Counted from the first letter of the stretch, positions 8,402-20,372 are shown. The stretch is DNA of 64,000 nucleotides from Myxococcus sp. RHSTA-1-4 (GCF_020037125.1 NZ_JAIQDG010000007.1:124001-188000), one strand, 5' to 3'. The notes: generated from the sequence alone by a model not told the origin. Made by a program: numbers and translations.

Positions 8402-10528
8402 ATGCGAACCGGCGCGCGCCCCTTCCTCCTCATCATGGCCCTGGTCCTCGGCTGCAACGGCAGCCGGGACCAGCTCCTCGCCGACCTCCAGAGTCCCCGC
8501 CCGGAGGTCCGCGCGCTCGCCGTGAAGAAGCTGGCCGGGCAGGGCAACGCGGACGACCTCGTCCTCTTCACCCGCGCGGCCAAGGACCTGGCCGCCATCG
8601 TCCGCGCCGAGGCCGCCGTGGCGCTCGGTGAGAGTCAGGACCCCCGCGTGGTGGACCTGCTCGGCGAGCTGCTGGAAGACCCCGTCGAGGACGTGCAGGC
8701 GCGCGCCGCCATGGCACTCTCGAAGGTGAAGAACGACAAGGCCAAGGCGTACCTCACGCTCCAGTACGGCCGCCGCGGCCGCGCCACTCGGCAGGTCATC
8801 GTCCAGGCCCTGAAGAGCGCGAACGTCAACGGCGCGATGTCGGAGGTCGTGGCCGCCGAGGCCAAGGCGCAGTGGGACCGCAACCTCCTGGCCCTCACCG
8901 AGGGCGAGCTGCCCGAGCGCGTGGGCGCCGCCGAGGCGCTGGGCAAGAGCGGGCGTCCGGACGCGGTGAACCGGCTGCTGCCGCTGGTGCGTGACAGCCA
9001 GGTCATCCTCGCCGCCGCGGCGGTGCGGGGCCTGGGCGACGCGGGCGACAAGCGCGCGGTGGGGGAAATCGCCCTGCTGCTGGACGAGAGCTTCCCCGAG
9101 CTGCGCGAGTCCGCGATCATCGCGCTGACGAAGCTGCGGGACCCGGCCGTCGCGCCGCGCCTGCAGGCGGTGGCGATGGAGAAGAGCGCGGTGAGCCCAC
9201 TGGCCATCGACGCCATCCTGTCCTTCCCCCGCACGCCCCAGACGGATGCCGCGCTGTGCGCCATCGTGATGGAGGGCGCTCCCGCCGAGGCGCTGGCCGC
9301 GGCCCAGGGCATGCGCTCGCGCGGTGGCTGTCCGGTGGACCCCATTGGTGAGCGGCTCGCGCGTCCCGCGACGGCGGCCAGCGGACTCCAGGCGGTGGTG
9401 GGCCTGGGGCCCTCGGCACAGCCCCTGCTGGGCAAGGTGACGCCGTGGCTCAACCAGCCCGACGCGTCGCTGCGGATGCTCGCGGTGGAGGCCGTGGCGG
9501 CCATGGGCGACGCCTCCGTGCTGCCCGCCCTGCAGAAGCTGTACGAGCAGGAGGTGAAGGGCCTGGAGGCGCTGCGCGCCGACTGGGTGACGCAGCCGCT
9601 GCCGGAGCGCTACGGCCCCGGTTTCGACCCGTCCTCCACGCCTCCCCCCGCCCATGGCCACGCGCACGCCGGGGGGGAGGACAAGGCCGCGAAGCACGCA
9701 CAGCTCCTCGAGCGGGTGAGGGCGCTCAACGCGGCCCGCGCACGAGAGGCGGGCCGGACGGTGGTGCAGCCGCGCATGCCCACCGAGCTTCACGACGACG
9801 TGGAGCCGGAGCGGCTGCAGCCGCTGGCCACGCTGCTGCGGGCCCTGGGCACGCTGAAGGCCCCGGGCGCGCTGGAGCTGCTCAAGGGGTACGCCCAGGA
9901 TTCGAGCGCCACCCTGCGCCTCGCGGCCCTGGTGGGGCTGGCTCGGCTGGGGCCGGAGGGCGTGGAGGTGGCCAAGGCGGGGCTCCTCGAGCCCGAGCGC
10001 GACGTGCAGAAGTCGCTGGCGCAGGCGCTGGCGGAGGCGGGTGACGCGGGCCAGGCCGCGCTGGTGGAGATGCTGCCGAAGATGGGCAGCGAGAAGCTGC
10101 TGGTGCTGGATGCGCTCATGCGGAGTCCGGGCGTGCCGGCCTCGGCGTCCGCGCCGCTGCGGGCGGTGGTGAGTGAGGGTGGGCCGGAGGCCGCGCTCGC
10201 GGCGTCGCTGCTCGGCCGGATGGGGGCGAAGGACGCGGTGCTCACGCTCATCAAGGCGCTGGATGAGCCGAACAGCGTCGCGCGGCGGGACGTGCTGCTG
10301 GCGCTGGGGGCCATCGGCGACCCGCAGGCCGCCGAGGTGGTGGCGAGGGACCTGTACCACGACCTGCCGGAGATTCGCGCCGCCGCGGCCTCGGCGCTGA
10401 AGAAGATTGGCACCCCCGCGCAGGCCGAGGCGCTGGATGCGCTCAAGGGGGACTACTTCCGCACCGTCCGCGAGTCGGCGGGCGCGGCGCTGACGAAGGA
10501 CGGCACCGCCGCCGAGGGGGCCCGGTAA
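8402..10528 (+). CDS. HEAT-repeat lipoprotein
   Basis: A 708-residue predicted lipoprotein. I chose ATG 8402 because it gives a short signal peptide ending in the lipobox LVLGC (residues 1-17); an in-frame ATG at 8357 would bury this. Most of the mature protein is made of HEAT/PBS-lyase-type helical repeats, for example SPRPEVRALAVKKLAGQGN, DPRVVDLLGELLEDPVEDVQARAAMALSKV and DLYHDLPEIRAAAASALKKIGTP. A His-rich loop (HGHAHAGGED) interrupts the repeats near residue 425. HEAT repeats form protein-binding superhelices; no catalytic motif is seen. The stop overlaps the next gene's ATG by one base (TAATG), so the two are very likely co-translated. Confidence 0.8.
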   Translation: MRTGARPFLLIMALVLGCNGSRDQLLADLQSPRPEVRALAVKKLAGQGNADDLVLFTRAAKDLAAIVRAEAAVALGESQDPRVVDLLGELLEDPVEDVQARAAMALSKVKNDKAKAYLTLQYGRRGRATRQVIVQALKSANVNGAMSEVVAAEAKAQWDRNLLALTEGELPERVGAAEALGKSGRPDAVNRLLPLVRDSQVILAAAAVRGLGDAGDKRAVGEIALLLDESFPELRESAIIALTKLRDPAVAPRLQAVAMEKSAVSPLAIDAILSFPRTPQTDAALCAIVMEGAPAEALAAAQGMRSRGGCPVDPIGERLARPATAASGLQAVVGLGPSAQPLLGKVTPWLNQPDASLRMLAVEAVAAMGDASVLPALQKLYEQEVKGLEALRADWVTQPLPERYGPGFDPSSTPPPAHGHAHAGGEDKAAKHAQLLERVRALNAARAREAGRTVVQPRMPTELHDDVEPERLQPLATLLRALGTLKAPGALELLKGYAQDSSATLRLAALVGLARLGPEGVEVAKAGLLEPERDVQKSLAQALAEAGDAGQAALVEMLPKMGSEKLLVLDALMRSPGVPASASAPLRAVVSEGGPEAALAASLLGRMGAKDAVLTLIKALDEPNSVARRDVLLALGAIGDPQAAEVVARDLYHDLPEIRAAAASALKKIGTPAQAEALDALKGDYFRTVRESAGAALTKDGTAAEGAR

Positions 10529-12732
10529 TGGAGCTGCGCAAGCTCAAGGACAAGGCCACGGAAGCCTTCACCAAGGGCCGCTTCTCCAAAGCCGCGGAGC
10601 TCTACGAGGAATACTGCCGGGCCGACCCGAAGGACCACCAGTCGCGCCTGCGCACGGGGGACGCGTGGGCCAAGGCCGGTCAGCGCGAGCGCGCCGTCGC
10701 CGCGTACCAGGCCGCCGCCGAGGGCTTCGCGAAGGAGGGCTTCCTTCCGCGCGCCATCGCCGCGAGCAAGCTGATCCTCGAGCTGGACCCCGCGCATCGC
10801 GGCGTGCAGCAGATGCTCGCGGACCTGTACGCGCGCCGGGCGGCGCCCGCGGGCGCGAAGGCGCGAGGCCCCATGGGCAGCGTGCTGTCGACGCCGGCGC
10901 CCACCGCCGAGCCCGCGGCGAAGTCGCGCCTGCCCGAGGAAGTCCGGGCGGCCGTGGCGGAGATCGACCTGGACGTCGAGGTGGACGGCCCGGCGGCTCC
11001 CGAGTCCCTGGAAGCCGGTGGCGCGCCGGCGGAGTTGTCGCTGGATACGTCCGCGGGCACGGAGGAAGTGGTCGTCCACTCCGTGCGCGTCGGGTTGGAG
11101 GGGACGGAAGGGGCGCGCTCCCGAAGCGCGGAGGTCTCGCTGGATGTCGAGGTGGCCGACGAGCCGATCCTCGTGGGCGAGCCCGTCGAGGAAGCCCAGG
11201 AGACGGAGCCGGTGGTGGTCGGCCAGGAGCTGGCTCCCGAGCCGATGGACTCCGGGCCCCTGGCGGCTCCTGTCGTCACCGGACCGGCTGAGAGTCCGGC
11301 CGTGGCCGCTGCTCCACCGGCGCCCGCGAGCGCGCCGGCCCCCGCGGTGTCCGCCCGTCCCGCGACCAGCTCGCTGCCTCCGGGGCTCGCGCCACGCTCT
11401 TCCCAGCGGGTGTCCGGGCCAGCGGCACCGCGGCAGCCCGCGAGCCCCTTGCCCGTGGCGCCACCACCCCCGGCCGCGAAGGACCCCATCAGCAGGAAGT
11501 GGACGGCGCTCGCGTCGCCCATCGCGGATCCGGCCGTCCAGGGCTCCGGCCCCGCGAGTCCTCCGGCGCCCGTGGCCGCCGAGGCCCCTCCCGCCGCCGC
11601 GCCCCCGGGCCTCCGCCCGCGCCGAGCCGAGCCGCAGGCCCCCGCGGGCGCCACCGCGCTCCCGTTCCCCGAGCTGTCTCCGGGCCTCGGGGTGTCACTC
11701 CGGGCGGCGGCGGGGCCTTCGTCCTTCACGGAGCTGGAGCTGGAGGCCGACTCGCTGCTGCACGCGGTGGAGCTGGCGGCCCAGGCCGGCGTGAGCCAGC
11801 GCGCCGCCATGTCCGTCCCCGCGAGCGTGGAGGGCGAGGAAGAGGTCTACAGCCTCACGGAGGAGGTCGGCCCCGAGGGGCGCTCGCTGGACGACCTGCC
11901 CACCGTTCCGCTGTTCTCGGACCTGCCGCGCGACGCGTTCATCGAGCTGTTCGAGCGCTGCCCGCTGCGCCGCTTCGGTCCGGGCGAGCGCATCATCGAG
12001 CAGGGCACCCGGGGCGACGCCTTCTACGTCATCTGCGAGGGCTCCGTCCGCGTCTTCCGCACGGACGGGGGCCAGCGCCAGGACCTCGCCACGCTGGAGG
12101 GCGGCGCCTGCTTCGGTGAGATGGCGCTGCTGTCCGGCGCGCCGCGCACGGCCTCCGTCGAGGGCGCGTCGGAGGACACGCAGCTCCTGGAGATCTCCGC
12201 GCCGGTGCTCGCCGAGCTGTCGCGCCGCTACCCGCTGGTGGCCCAGGCCCTCAAGAAGTTCGTCCGGCAGCGCATGCTGACGAACGTGATGAACACCTCG
12301 GCGCTGTTCCGGCCCTTCAACCGGAAGGACCGGCGCACGCTGGTGGAGCGCTTCCGCGCGCGCGACGTCGAGCGCGACGCCGTCATCATCCGCGACGGAG
12401 ACGCGACGGACGGCCTCTATGTCGTCCTCTCCGGCGAGGTGGAGGTGCGCAAGGATGGCCTCCTGCTGACGCGGCTGAAGGAGGGCGACCTGTTCGGCGA
12501 AATCTCGCTGCTCCAGAAGACGCCCGCCACCGCGACGGTGACGGCCACGCGGCACACCACGCTGCTGCGGCTGCCGCGCGAGGACTTCGACCTGCTCATC
12601 TCCAGCCACCCGCAGATCCTGGTGCTCATCTCCGAGCTGAGCGATGAGCGCCTGCTCCGCACCCAGAGGGTGCTGGGCGCCGCGGCCTCCGGGATGCCGC
12701 CGGAAGGCGACGAGGACCTCATCCTGGTGTGA
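10528..12732 (+). CDS. TPR and double cyclic-nucleotide-binding domain protein
   Basis: A 734-residue cytoplasmic protein. The N-terminus (about 1-115) looks like TPR helices (AFTKGRFSKAAELYEEYCRADPKDHQSRLRTGDAW). Residues about 150-400 are a Pro/Ala-rich linker. Two cNMP-binding domains follow at about 457-575 and 592-715. The first has the phosphate-binding cassette FGEMALLSGAPRTASV near residue 530 with the nucleotide-contacting Arg. The second has FGEISLLQKTPATATV near residue 656, where that Arg is Ala, so it may not bind cNMP. No DNA-binding or kinase domain is visible, so it is probably a nucleotide-sensing scaffold. It is coupled to the HEAT lipoprotein upstream; partners are unknown. 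Confidence 0.85.
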   Translation: MELRKLKDKATEAFTKGRFSKAAELYEEYCRADPKDHQSRLRTGDAWAKAGQRERAVAAYQAAAEGFAKEGFLPRAIAASKLILELDPAHRGVQQMLADLYARRAAPAGAKARGPMGSVLSTPAPTAEPAAKSRLPEEVRAAVAEIDLDVEVDGPAAPESLEAGGAPAELSLDTSAGTEEVVVHSVRVGLEGTEGARSRSAEVSLDVEVADEPILVGEPVEEAQETEPVVVGQELAPEPMDSGPLAAPVVTGPAESPAVAAAPPAPASAPAPAVSARPATSSLPPGLAPRSSQRVSGPAAPRQPASPLPVAPPPPAAKDPISRKWTALASPIADPAVQGSGPASPPAPVAAEAPPAAAPPGLRPRRAEPQAPAGATALPFPELSPGLGVSLRAAAGPSSFTELELEADSLLHAVELAAQAGVSQRAAMSVPASVEGEEEVYSLTEEVGPEGRSLDDLPTVPLFSDLPRDAFIELFERCPLRRFGPGERIIEQGTRGDAFYVICEGSVRVFRTDGGQRQDLATLEGGACFGEMALLSGAPRTASVEGASEDTQLLEISAPVLAELSRRYPLVAQALKKFVRQRMLTNVMNTSALFRPFNRKDRRTLVERFRARDVERDAVIIRDGDATDGLYVVLSGEVEVRKDGLLLTRLKEGDLFGEISLLQKTPATATVTATRHTTLLRLPREDFDLLISSHPQILVLISELSDERLLRTQRVLGAAASGMPPEGDEDLILV

Positions 12733-12744
12733 GGCGCTCCGGCG

Positions 12745-13509
12745 TCACCGGACCTTCGCGAGGTAGTCGTCGCGAGTCACCAGGCCACGCGTCTCCAGCA
12801 GCTCCAGCATCGCGCGCAGCGAGCGTGCCTGCTGCGCGACCATGCCCTCCAGCCGGGCCACCTGCTGGCCGAGGTCCTCCACGCGCTGGAGCAGCTCGCT
12901 CTCACGCGGCCCCGGCGCCACGGCCGCGGCCGCGCGGTTGACGGTGGGGGCGGGCTCCGGCGCCGACGGCGGTGCCAGCTCGAAGGTGGGCTCGTCCATG
13001 CCGAACGTGAGCGGGGTGGCGGTGGGGGAGGTGACCTCCCCGTGGTAGTGGCGGCGGATGGCGCGCTCGATGGAGGACGCGGCCGCGACGACCACCTGGA
13101 TGCGCTGTCCGGTGTGGAAGGCCAGCTCCTGGAGGGACTCCACGTTGGTGGGGTCCGACGTGGCCACGGTCAGCAGCTTGTTGCCCGGGTCGGCGGCGGT
13201 GGGGAAGACGGTGTAGCGCTCGGCGATGTCCGCCCGGAGCGCCTGGAGGGCCACCGGCGAGGGCGTGTGTGCGTCCAGGTCCACCGTGGGGATGGCGAGC
13301 TGGCGCGAGAGGGCATGGACCATGGAGCTCTCGTCCACGAAGCCCATCTGCACCAGGGTGAGTCCCAGCCGACCGCCCCACTTGCGCTGCTCGGCGAGCG
13401 CGGAGCGCAGCTGCGTCTCCGTCAGCAGTCCGGCGTCCATGAGGATTTCCCCCAGCCGGCGCTTGCGGCCAGGGAGGGAAACAGGGGGCGGGGTAGGCGA
13501 GCGGCTCAC
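12745..13509 (-). CDS. MshEN (GspE N-terminal) domain protein
   Basis: About 254 residues, read from GTG 13509; longer upstream readings run into the divergent lipoprotein gene and look non-coding. The N-terminal RKRRLGEILMDAGLLTETQLRSALAEQRKWGGRLGLTLVQMGFVDESSMVHALSRQLAIPTVDLD is a clear MshEN/T2SSE-N domain. This domain normally sits at the N-terminus of type II secretion or type IV pilus ATPases and in some proteins binds c-di-GMP. Here no ATPase follows. Instead there is a Pro/Ala linker and a C-terminal coiled coil (ESELLQRVEDLGQQVARLEGMVAQQARSL). It is therefore a free-standing domain, probably regulatory; ligand binding is untested. Confidence 0.8.
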   Translation of the reverse strand: MSRSPTPPPVSLPGRKRRLGEILMDAGLLTETQLRSALAEQRKWGGRLGLTLVQMGFVDESSMVHALSRQLAIPTVDLDAHTPSPVALQALRADIAERYTVFPTAADPGNKLLTVATSDPTNVESLQELAFHTGQRIQVVVAAASSIERAIRRHYHGEVTSPTATPLTFGMDEPTFELAPPSAPEPAPTVNRAAAAVAPGPRESELLQRVEDLGQQVARLEGMVAQQARSLRAMLELLETRGLVTRDDYLAKVR

Positions 13510-13612
13510 GGCCCGGCAGCATAGCAGCGGACCGTTTGGGGGGCGCCCGACGAGCCCATGGTACGGCCGGGTAGGAGCATGAAGGCGCGACTTGGGGTAC
13601 AACTGCGGGTGA

Positions 13613-14452
13613 ATGACACGAAGCCTTCTTCCGGTACTCGTGCTGGCGCTCACCGCCGGCTGTGCGTCTCAGCGGCTGGCGGGCGCGGACCTGGACCGCG
13701 TGCGGCGGCCGGCGTTCATCTCCCGCATCGAAGAGGGGGCGGGGCCCAAGAGCCTCGTGTTCCGCGACGACTCCGCCTATGTCGCCAAGCTCAAGAAGCT
13801 GGAGCCGGTGGAGGCCGACCGGCGGCTCACCGTGAAGCTGCAGCAGGCGGTGACGCGCTTCGAGATTTCCGAGCGGTTGCGGGTGAATACGCTGACACAG
13901 CTCCCCCAGGAACACCCGTGGACGCGCGTGGTGGATCCGGCCCGGGTGGCCTCGGTGCTGGAGAGCTTCCTCGTCGAGGAGGTGCCCGCCAACGCTCCGG
14001 ACTACGACCTGATGACGCCACTGGGCGCGGATACCGTCGTCGAGTTCGTCGTCCAGGAGTACGGCATGCGCAGCAAGGACGGCCGCGCCGGGGCCTACGT
14101 GCGGGGGTACGGACGCATGTTCACGCTGGATGGGCGCTCGGAGGTATGGCGCCGCCCGTTCGAAGTGGACCAGGTATCCGCGGGCGCCGCGCACCTGGAT
14201 CCGTTCAAGGTGGGCAAGAACCCGGGCCTGTTCCGCGAGGCGATGACGGCGATGCTGGACGAGGTGGCGGTGGTCTTCGTGAAGGACCTGACGCCGAAGG
14301 ACAGGCGGGGCGGCCCACCGCTGCCCGACATGTCCACCACGGCCGCGCCGGACACCGTGCCCGGCGCCGCGGGCCAGAATCGGCCCGCGCCTCCGAAGCC
14401 GCCCGAGCAGGAGCTGCCCGCGGGCGAGCTGCCGGACCCGGACCCGGAATAG
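13613..14452 (+). CDS. Lipoprotein of unknown function
   Basis: A 279-residue predicted lipoprotein with signal peptide MTRSLLPVLVLALTAGC, the last Cys being the lipidation site. The middle of the protein is a soluble alpha/beta domain with no motif I recognise (EGAGPKSLVFRDDSAYVAKLKKLEP, LGADTVVEFVVQEYGMRS, YVRGYGRMFTLDGRSEVWRRPF). The last ~50 residues are Pro-rich and likely disordered. The gene is transcribed away from the MshEN gene across a 103-bp shared promoter region and converges on the permease gene with a 6-bp gap. Confidence 0.75.
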   Translation: MTRSLLPVLVLALTAGCASQRLAGADLDRVRRPAFISRIEEGAGPKSLVFRDDSAYVAKLKKLEPVEADRRLTVKLQQAVTRFEISERLRVNTLTQLPQEHPWTRVVDPARVASVLESFLVEEVPANAPDYDLMTPLGADTVVEFVVQEYGMRSKDGRAGAYVRGYGRMFTLDGRSEVWRRPFEVDQVSAGAAHLDPFKVGKNPGLFREAMTAMLDEVAVVFVKDLTPKDRRGGPPLPDMSTTAAPDTVPGAAGQNRPAPPKPPEQELPAGELPDPDPE

Positions 14453-14458
14453 CCGCCG

Positions 14459-15706
14459 TCAGAAGAGCGCGTGCTCCGCGAGGAGCACCGCCAGCCCCAC
14501 GGCGAAGCTGACCAGCGTGACGGGCAGCCCCACGCGGAGGTAGCCGAGGAAGGTCATGTTCACCTTCCCGCGCGCGGCCTCGAAGACGATGAGGTTGGCC
14601 ACGCTGCCCACCAGGGTGAGGTTGCCGGCGAGCGTGGAGCCCAGCGCGAGCACGTGCCAGCCCAGCTCCACGTCCTGCAGCGTGGGCACCCACGTGCGCG
14701 CGAGCATGACGAAGGGCACGTTGCTGAAGAGGTTGGACGCCACGAGCGTCAGCCCCGCGAAGCCGAGCGTCTCGCGCCAGGGCGGGCCGGCCATGAGGGG
14801 ACTGAACAGCTCGCGGATGTCCTCCGCCCAGCCGTGCTTGTTCACGCCGTAGACCACCACGAAGAGGCTGGCGAAGAAGAGGAGCAGCACCCAGTCCACG
14901 CGCTCCAGTGCCTCGCGCGGCTCGCGGCGGGACAGGGCCATGACGAGGGCCGCGCCGGCCAGGGCGCTCCAGCTCATGGGAAGCCCGGCGAAGAAGGCCG
15001 CCACCACGCCCACCAGCACGGCCAGGGTGAGCCATAGCAGCCCACGGTCCATGGGAGGCGGTGGCGGGTGCGCCTCGAAGCGCTTCGCGGGCAGGTCGTA
15101 CCGGAAGATGTAGAGCAGGGCGCCGGTGACGATGGCGGTGGAGAGCAGGGCGGGCAGGGCCATGTACGCGGCGAAGCTGGCGTAGGACAGGCCGGAGGCG
15201 CCCTGGATGAGCATGTTCTGCGGGTTGCCGGTGAAGGTGGCCACCGAGCCGCTGTTGCTGCCCATGCACACCGCGAGCAGGTAGGGCACGGGCGGCAGGC
15301 GCGCGTCTTCCACCGTGGCGAGCACCAGGGGCGTGAGCATCAGGCACACGGTGTCGTTGACGAGGAAGGCGGACAGCACCGCGGAGATGAAGGTGACGGC
15401 CACCAGCAGCAGCCGGGGCGTGTGGGCCTTGCGCACGGCCCAGGCGCCCGCGGTGCGGAAGAAGGCCGCCTGGGACAGGTACGCCGCCAGCAGCATCATC
15501 CCCAGCAGCAGGATGATGGTGTCCCCATCGATGGCATGCCGGGCGGGATTCTCGCTGTGGTTGAAGACCTCGGCGGGGGTGACGACGCCGAGCACCACCA
15601 TGAGCACGGCGCCCAGCAGCGCGCCGCCGGGTCGGTCCAGCCTCAGGAACGGAAGGCGGGCCCCGGCGATGAAGACGTAGGTGAACAGGAAGATGGCGAG
15701 GGCCAC
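14459..15706 (-). CDS. ArsB/NhaD/SLC13-type ion permease
   Basis: About 415 residues from GTG 15706 (the only plausible start before the first membrane helix, ALAIFLFTYVFIAG). It has about 11-12 predicted hydrophobic segments with two related halves, as in the ion-transporter superfamily. Diagnostic stretches are LVNDTVCLMLTPLVL in the first half, MGSNSGSVATFTGNPQNMLIQ, and SNVPFVMLARTW ... LAGNLTLVGSVANLIVFE in the second half. Family members carry arsenite, Na+/H+ or organic anions; substrate cannot be assigned. It is divergent from the mrfA-like gene with 84 bp between the starts. No ars regulator or reductase is nearby. Confidence 0.85.
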   Translation of the reverse strand: MALAIFLFTYVFIAGARLPFLRLDRPGGALLGAVLMVVLGVVTPAEVFNHSENPARHAIDGDTIILLLGMMLLAAYLSQAAFFRTAGAWAVRKAHTPRLLLVAVTFISAVLSAFLVNDTVCLMLTPLVLATVEDARLPPVPYLLAVCMGSNSGSVATFTGNPQNMLIQGASGLSYASFAAYMALPALLSTAIVTGALLYIFRYDLPAKRFEAHPPPPPMDRGLLWLTLAVLVGVVAAFFAGLPMSWSALAGAALVMALSRREPREALERVDWVLLLFFASLFVVVYGVNKHGWAEDIRELFSPLMAGPPWRETLGFAGLTLVASNLFSNVPFVMLARTWVPTLQDVELGWHVLALGSTLAGNLTLVGSVANLIVFEAARGKVNMTFLGYLRVGLPVTLVSFAVGLAVLLAEHALF

Positions 15707-15790
15707 GGGGGTGGCACCGTAGCCGAGTGCGGGCGTCCGCGCCGCAAGCGCGTTGTCCGGCCGGGTATACGCCTGTACAGTGCCCGCCCC

Positions 15791-18208
<2,418 letters not shown>

Positions 18209-18223
18209 CGCGGAGGTGAGCCC

Positions 18224-19690
18224 GTGGACCTGAAGCGCAAGCTGGCACGGCTGACGAGTGTGGGCCCCGGGGGCAGGGCGCCGGCGAAGGCTCCCGTGCC
18301 GGCGGCCTCGGAGGAGGGCACCGGCGAGGCGACGCCGTCTCCGGCTCCTGCTCCGGTTCCGGAGGAGGCCCGTCAGACCTCGGCCACGGCTTCGGGAGCA
18401 GTCCCTCGCTCGCAGGACCCGCGCGTCGAGGCCCTCCGCCGGATGCTCGCGGACTGGTCGCAGCGCCAGGAGACGTCCTCCGCGCGTCGCGCCTCCACTC
18501 CCGCGCCGCCACCGCCGGGCCCACTCCCCGTGGAGCCCCGGGCAACGGCACACGGTACCGTCCACGTCTCCGAGCGCGTCCTGCCGCCAGACCACCGTCA
18601 TGGCTCCGCGCCGCTGGCCGGGGCGCTGGACGTGGAGGGCCCGCTGGTGGCCAGCCTCGCGCTGCACGCGGACCTGGCGGGCGTGGACTTCCAGCGGATG
18701 CTCTTCCTGGACACGGAGACGACGGGACTCGCCGGTGGCACGGGCACGGTGCCCTTCCTCGTGGGCCTGGCCTGGTTCGAGGGGCGCTCGCTCCGCGTGC
18801 ACCAGCTCTTCCTCCGCCGGCTGGGCGAGGAATCCCCCATGTTGCGGGTCCTCGCCGAGCGCATGGCCCGGTCCTCCTGCCTGGTGACGTTCAACGGGAA
18901 GAGCTTCGACTGGCCGCTGCTGCGCACGCGCTTCGTGCTCAACCGCGTGCCCACGCCCGCGGAGCTGCCGCACCTGGACCTGCTGCACTGCGCGCGCCGG
19001 GTCTTCAAGCACCGCGGCTCCGGCACGCGCCTGGTGCACATGGAGGAGCAGGTCCTGGGGCACCGGCGCGTCGGGGACGTGGATGGCGCGCTGATTCCGG
19101 AGCTGTACTTCCGCTTCCTGCGCGGAGGGGACGGCTCCGCGCTGACGCCGGTGCTGGAGCACAACGTCAACGACCTGCTCCTCCTCGCGGCGCTGCTGGG
19201 CGAGCTGGTGCGCCGCTTCCGGGCGGGAGGCGCGGGGGCCTCGGTGCCCGCGGGGGAGGACCCTCGGGACCTGCTGGGCTTCGCGGGCGTCGCGCTCCGG
19301 GCGAGGGACTATCCGCGGGCACAGGCGTTCGCCCGGGCCGCGGCGGCGGGGGACAACGGCGCGGTGGGCGTGGAAGCCCTGGCGCTGGCCTCCCGCCTCT
19401 CGCGCAAGGCCGGGGACCCCATCACCGCGGCCGGCCACCTGCACCGGGCCCTCGAGTCCGCGCGCGGCTTCCAGGCGGCGACGCTGCACCTGGAGCTGAC
19501 CAAGCTCTACGAGCACGGCCTCAAGGACCTCCCGAGGGCGCTGCACCACGCGCGCCTCTCGGCGGCGGCCGAGCTTCCGGAAGACCACCGGCGCCGCGTC
19601 ACCCGCCTGGAGGCCCGGCTCGCCCGGAGCTCCGGGGCGTACTCGCTGGACCTTGCCGCGCCGCCCCAGCGTGGCCCCGTGCCGGGCTGA
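18224..19690 (+). CDS. mrfB: MrfB-like RNase H-fold (DEDD) exonuclease
   Basis: A 488-residue protein from GTG 18224. Residues 1-145 are Pro/Ala-rich and probably disordered. The nuclease core begins with FLDTETTGLAGGTGT (catalytic Asp163 and Glu165), followed by CLVTFNGKSFDWPLLRTRF and LLHCARRVFKHR. It ends with EHNVNDLLLLAALLGEL, which carries the last acidic residues. This order is that of YprB/MrfB. The C-terminal ~120 residues form TPR-like helices (GFAGVALRARDYPRAQAFARAAAAG), also a feature of MrfB proteins. It is almost certainly co-transcribed with the helicase upstream. Confidence 0.88.
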   Translation: MDLKRKLARLTSVGPGGRAPAKAPVPAASEEGTGEATPSPAPAPVPEEARQTSATASGAVPRSQDPRVEALRRMLADWSQRQETSSARRASTPAPPPPGPLPVEPRATAHGTVHVSERVLPPDHRHGSAPLAGALDVEGPLVASLALHADLAGVDFQRMLFLDTETTGLAGGTGTVPFLVGLAWFEGRSLRVHQLFLRRLGEESPMLRVLAERMARSSCLVTFNGKSFDWPLLRTRFVLNRVPTPAELPHLDLLHCARRVFKHRGSGTRLVHMEEQVLGHRRVGDVDGALIPELYFRFLRGGDGSALTPVLEHNVNDLLLLAALLGELVRRFRAGGAGASVPAGEDPRDLLGFAGVALRARDYPRAQAFARAAAAGDNGAVGVEALALASRLSRKAGDPITAAGHLHRALESARGFQAATLHLELTKLYEHGLKDLPRALHHARLSAAAELPEDHRRRVTRLEARLARSSGAYSLDLAAPPQRGPVPG

Positions 19691-19808
19691 CCCGGTGGCA
19701 TTCCCCCAGCGCCGGAATCTGACAGATGCCTGAAGTGGGACGCTCGCCCCATTGTCAGTCAGGCACATGATTGAGGCGTGTGCCGTCGCCGTGCGCTATG
19801 AGGGCCTC

Positions 19809-20297
19809 ATGAAAATTACCAAGGACAGCGTCGTCTCCATCGATTTCCGGCTCCACCTCGGTGACGGAAAGGCGGTGGACGAGAGCGAGCCCGGTGAGCC
19901 GCTCGTCTACCTGCAAGGGTACGAGGAGCTCGTCCCCGGCCTGGAGAAGGCGCTGGAGGGGAAGTCGAAGGGCGACACCCTCCAGGTGGTTGTCACTCCC
20001 GACGAGGGCTACGGCGACTACGACCCGGACGGTCTCGAGGAGGTTCCCCGCTCCGAGTTCCCCGAGGGCCTGGAGCTGGTGCCCGGCGGCATCCTCAGCG
20101 CCACCGACCCGGATGGTGACGAGGTCGACTTCTTCATCAAGGAAGTGCGGGACGAGAGCGTGCTGGTGGACTTCAACCACCCGCTGGCCGGCAAGACGCT
20201 CCACTTCGACGTCACCGTGCGCGACGTGCGCGCCGCGACGGCCGAGGAGCTGGAGCACGGCCACGCCCACGGCCCCGGTGAGGAACACGACCACTGA
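19809..20297 (+). CDS. FKBP-type peptidyl-prolyl isomerase, SlyD-like
   Basis: A 162-residue cytoplasmic protein from ATG 19809; an upstream in-frame ATG at 19752 adds residues not seen in the family. It shows the FKBP/SlyD order: VVSIDFRLHLGDGKAVDES, LVYLQGYEELVPGLEKALEGKSKGD, the insert-in-flap chaperone region VVVTPDEGYGDYDPDGLEEVPRSEFPEG, then VDFNHPLAGKTLHFDVTVRDV. The His-rich tail (HGHAHGPGEEHDH) suggests metal binding, as in SlyD. It would assist folding by proline isomerisation. A clear hairpin terminator follows. Confidence 0.9.
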   Translation: MKITKDSVVSIDFRLHLGDGKAVDESEPGEPLVYLQGYEELVPGLEKALEGKSKGDTLQVVVTPDEGYGDYDPDGLEEVPRSEFPEGLELVPGGILSATDPDGDEVDFFIKEVRDESVLVDFNHPLAGKTLHFDVTVRDVRAATAEELEHGHAHGPGEEHDH

Positions 20298-20326
20298 AGT
20301 CACAGGCTCACGAGCCGGAAAGACGA

Positions 20327-20372
20327 CGCCCGTGGCGCCCACTCCGAAGAGGGGGCCACGGGCGTTCTGTTT
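20327..20372. terminator. Hairpin terminator between convergent genes
   Basis: CGCCCGTGGC (20327-20336) pairs perfectly with GCCACGGGCG (20355-20364), followed by TTCTGTTT. It sits between the stop of the FKBP gene and the stop of the minus-strand barrel gene, so it may serve mainly the plus strand. Confidence 0.75.

Noticed and set aside
6286..10360. Very long minus-strand open frames (661 and 1238 codons) opposite the rluB tail and the HEAT gene.
   Set aside because: They are mirror readings of GC-rich, repeat-rich plus-strand genes; their products are low-complexity Arg/Pro/Ala sequence with no domain, and the plus-strand genes have clear families.
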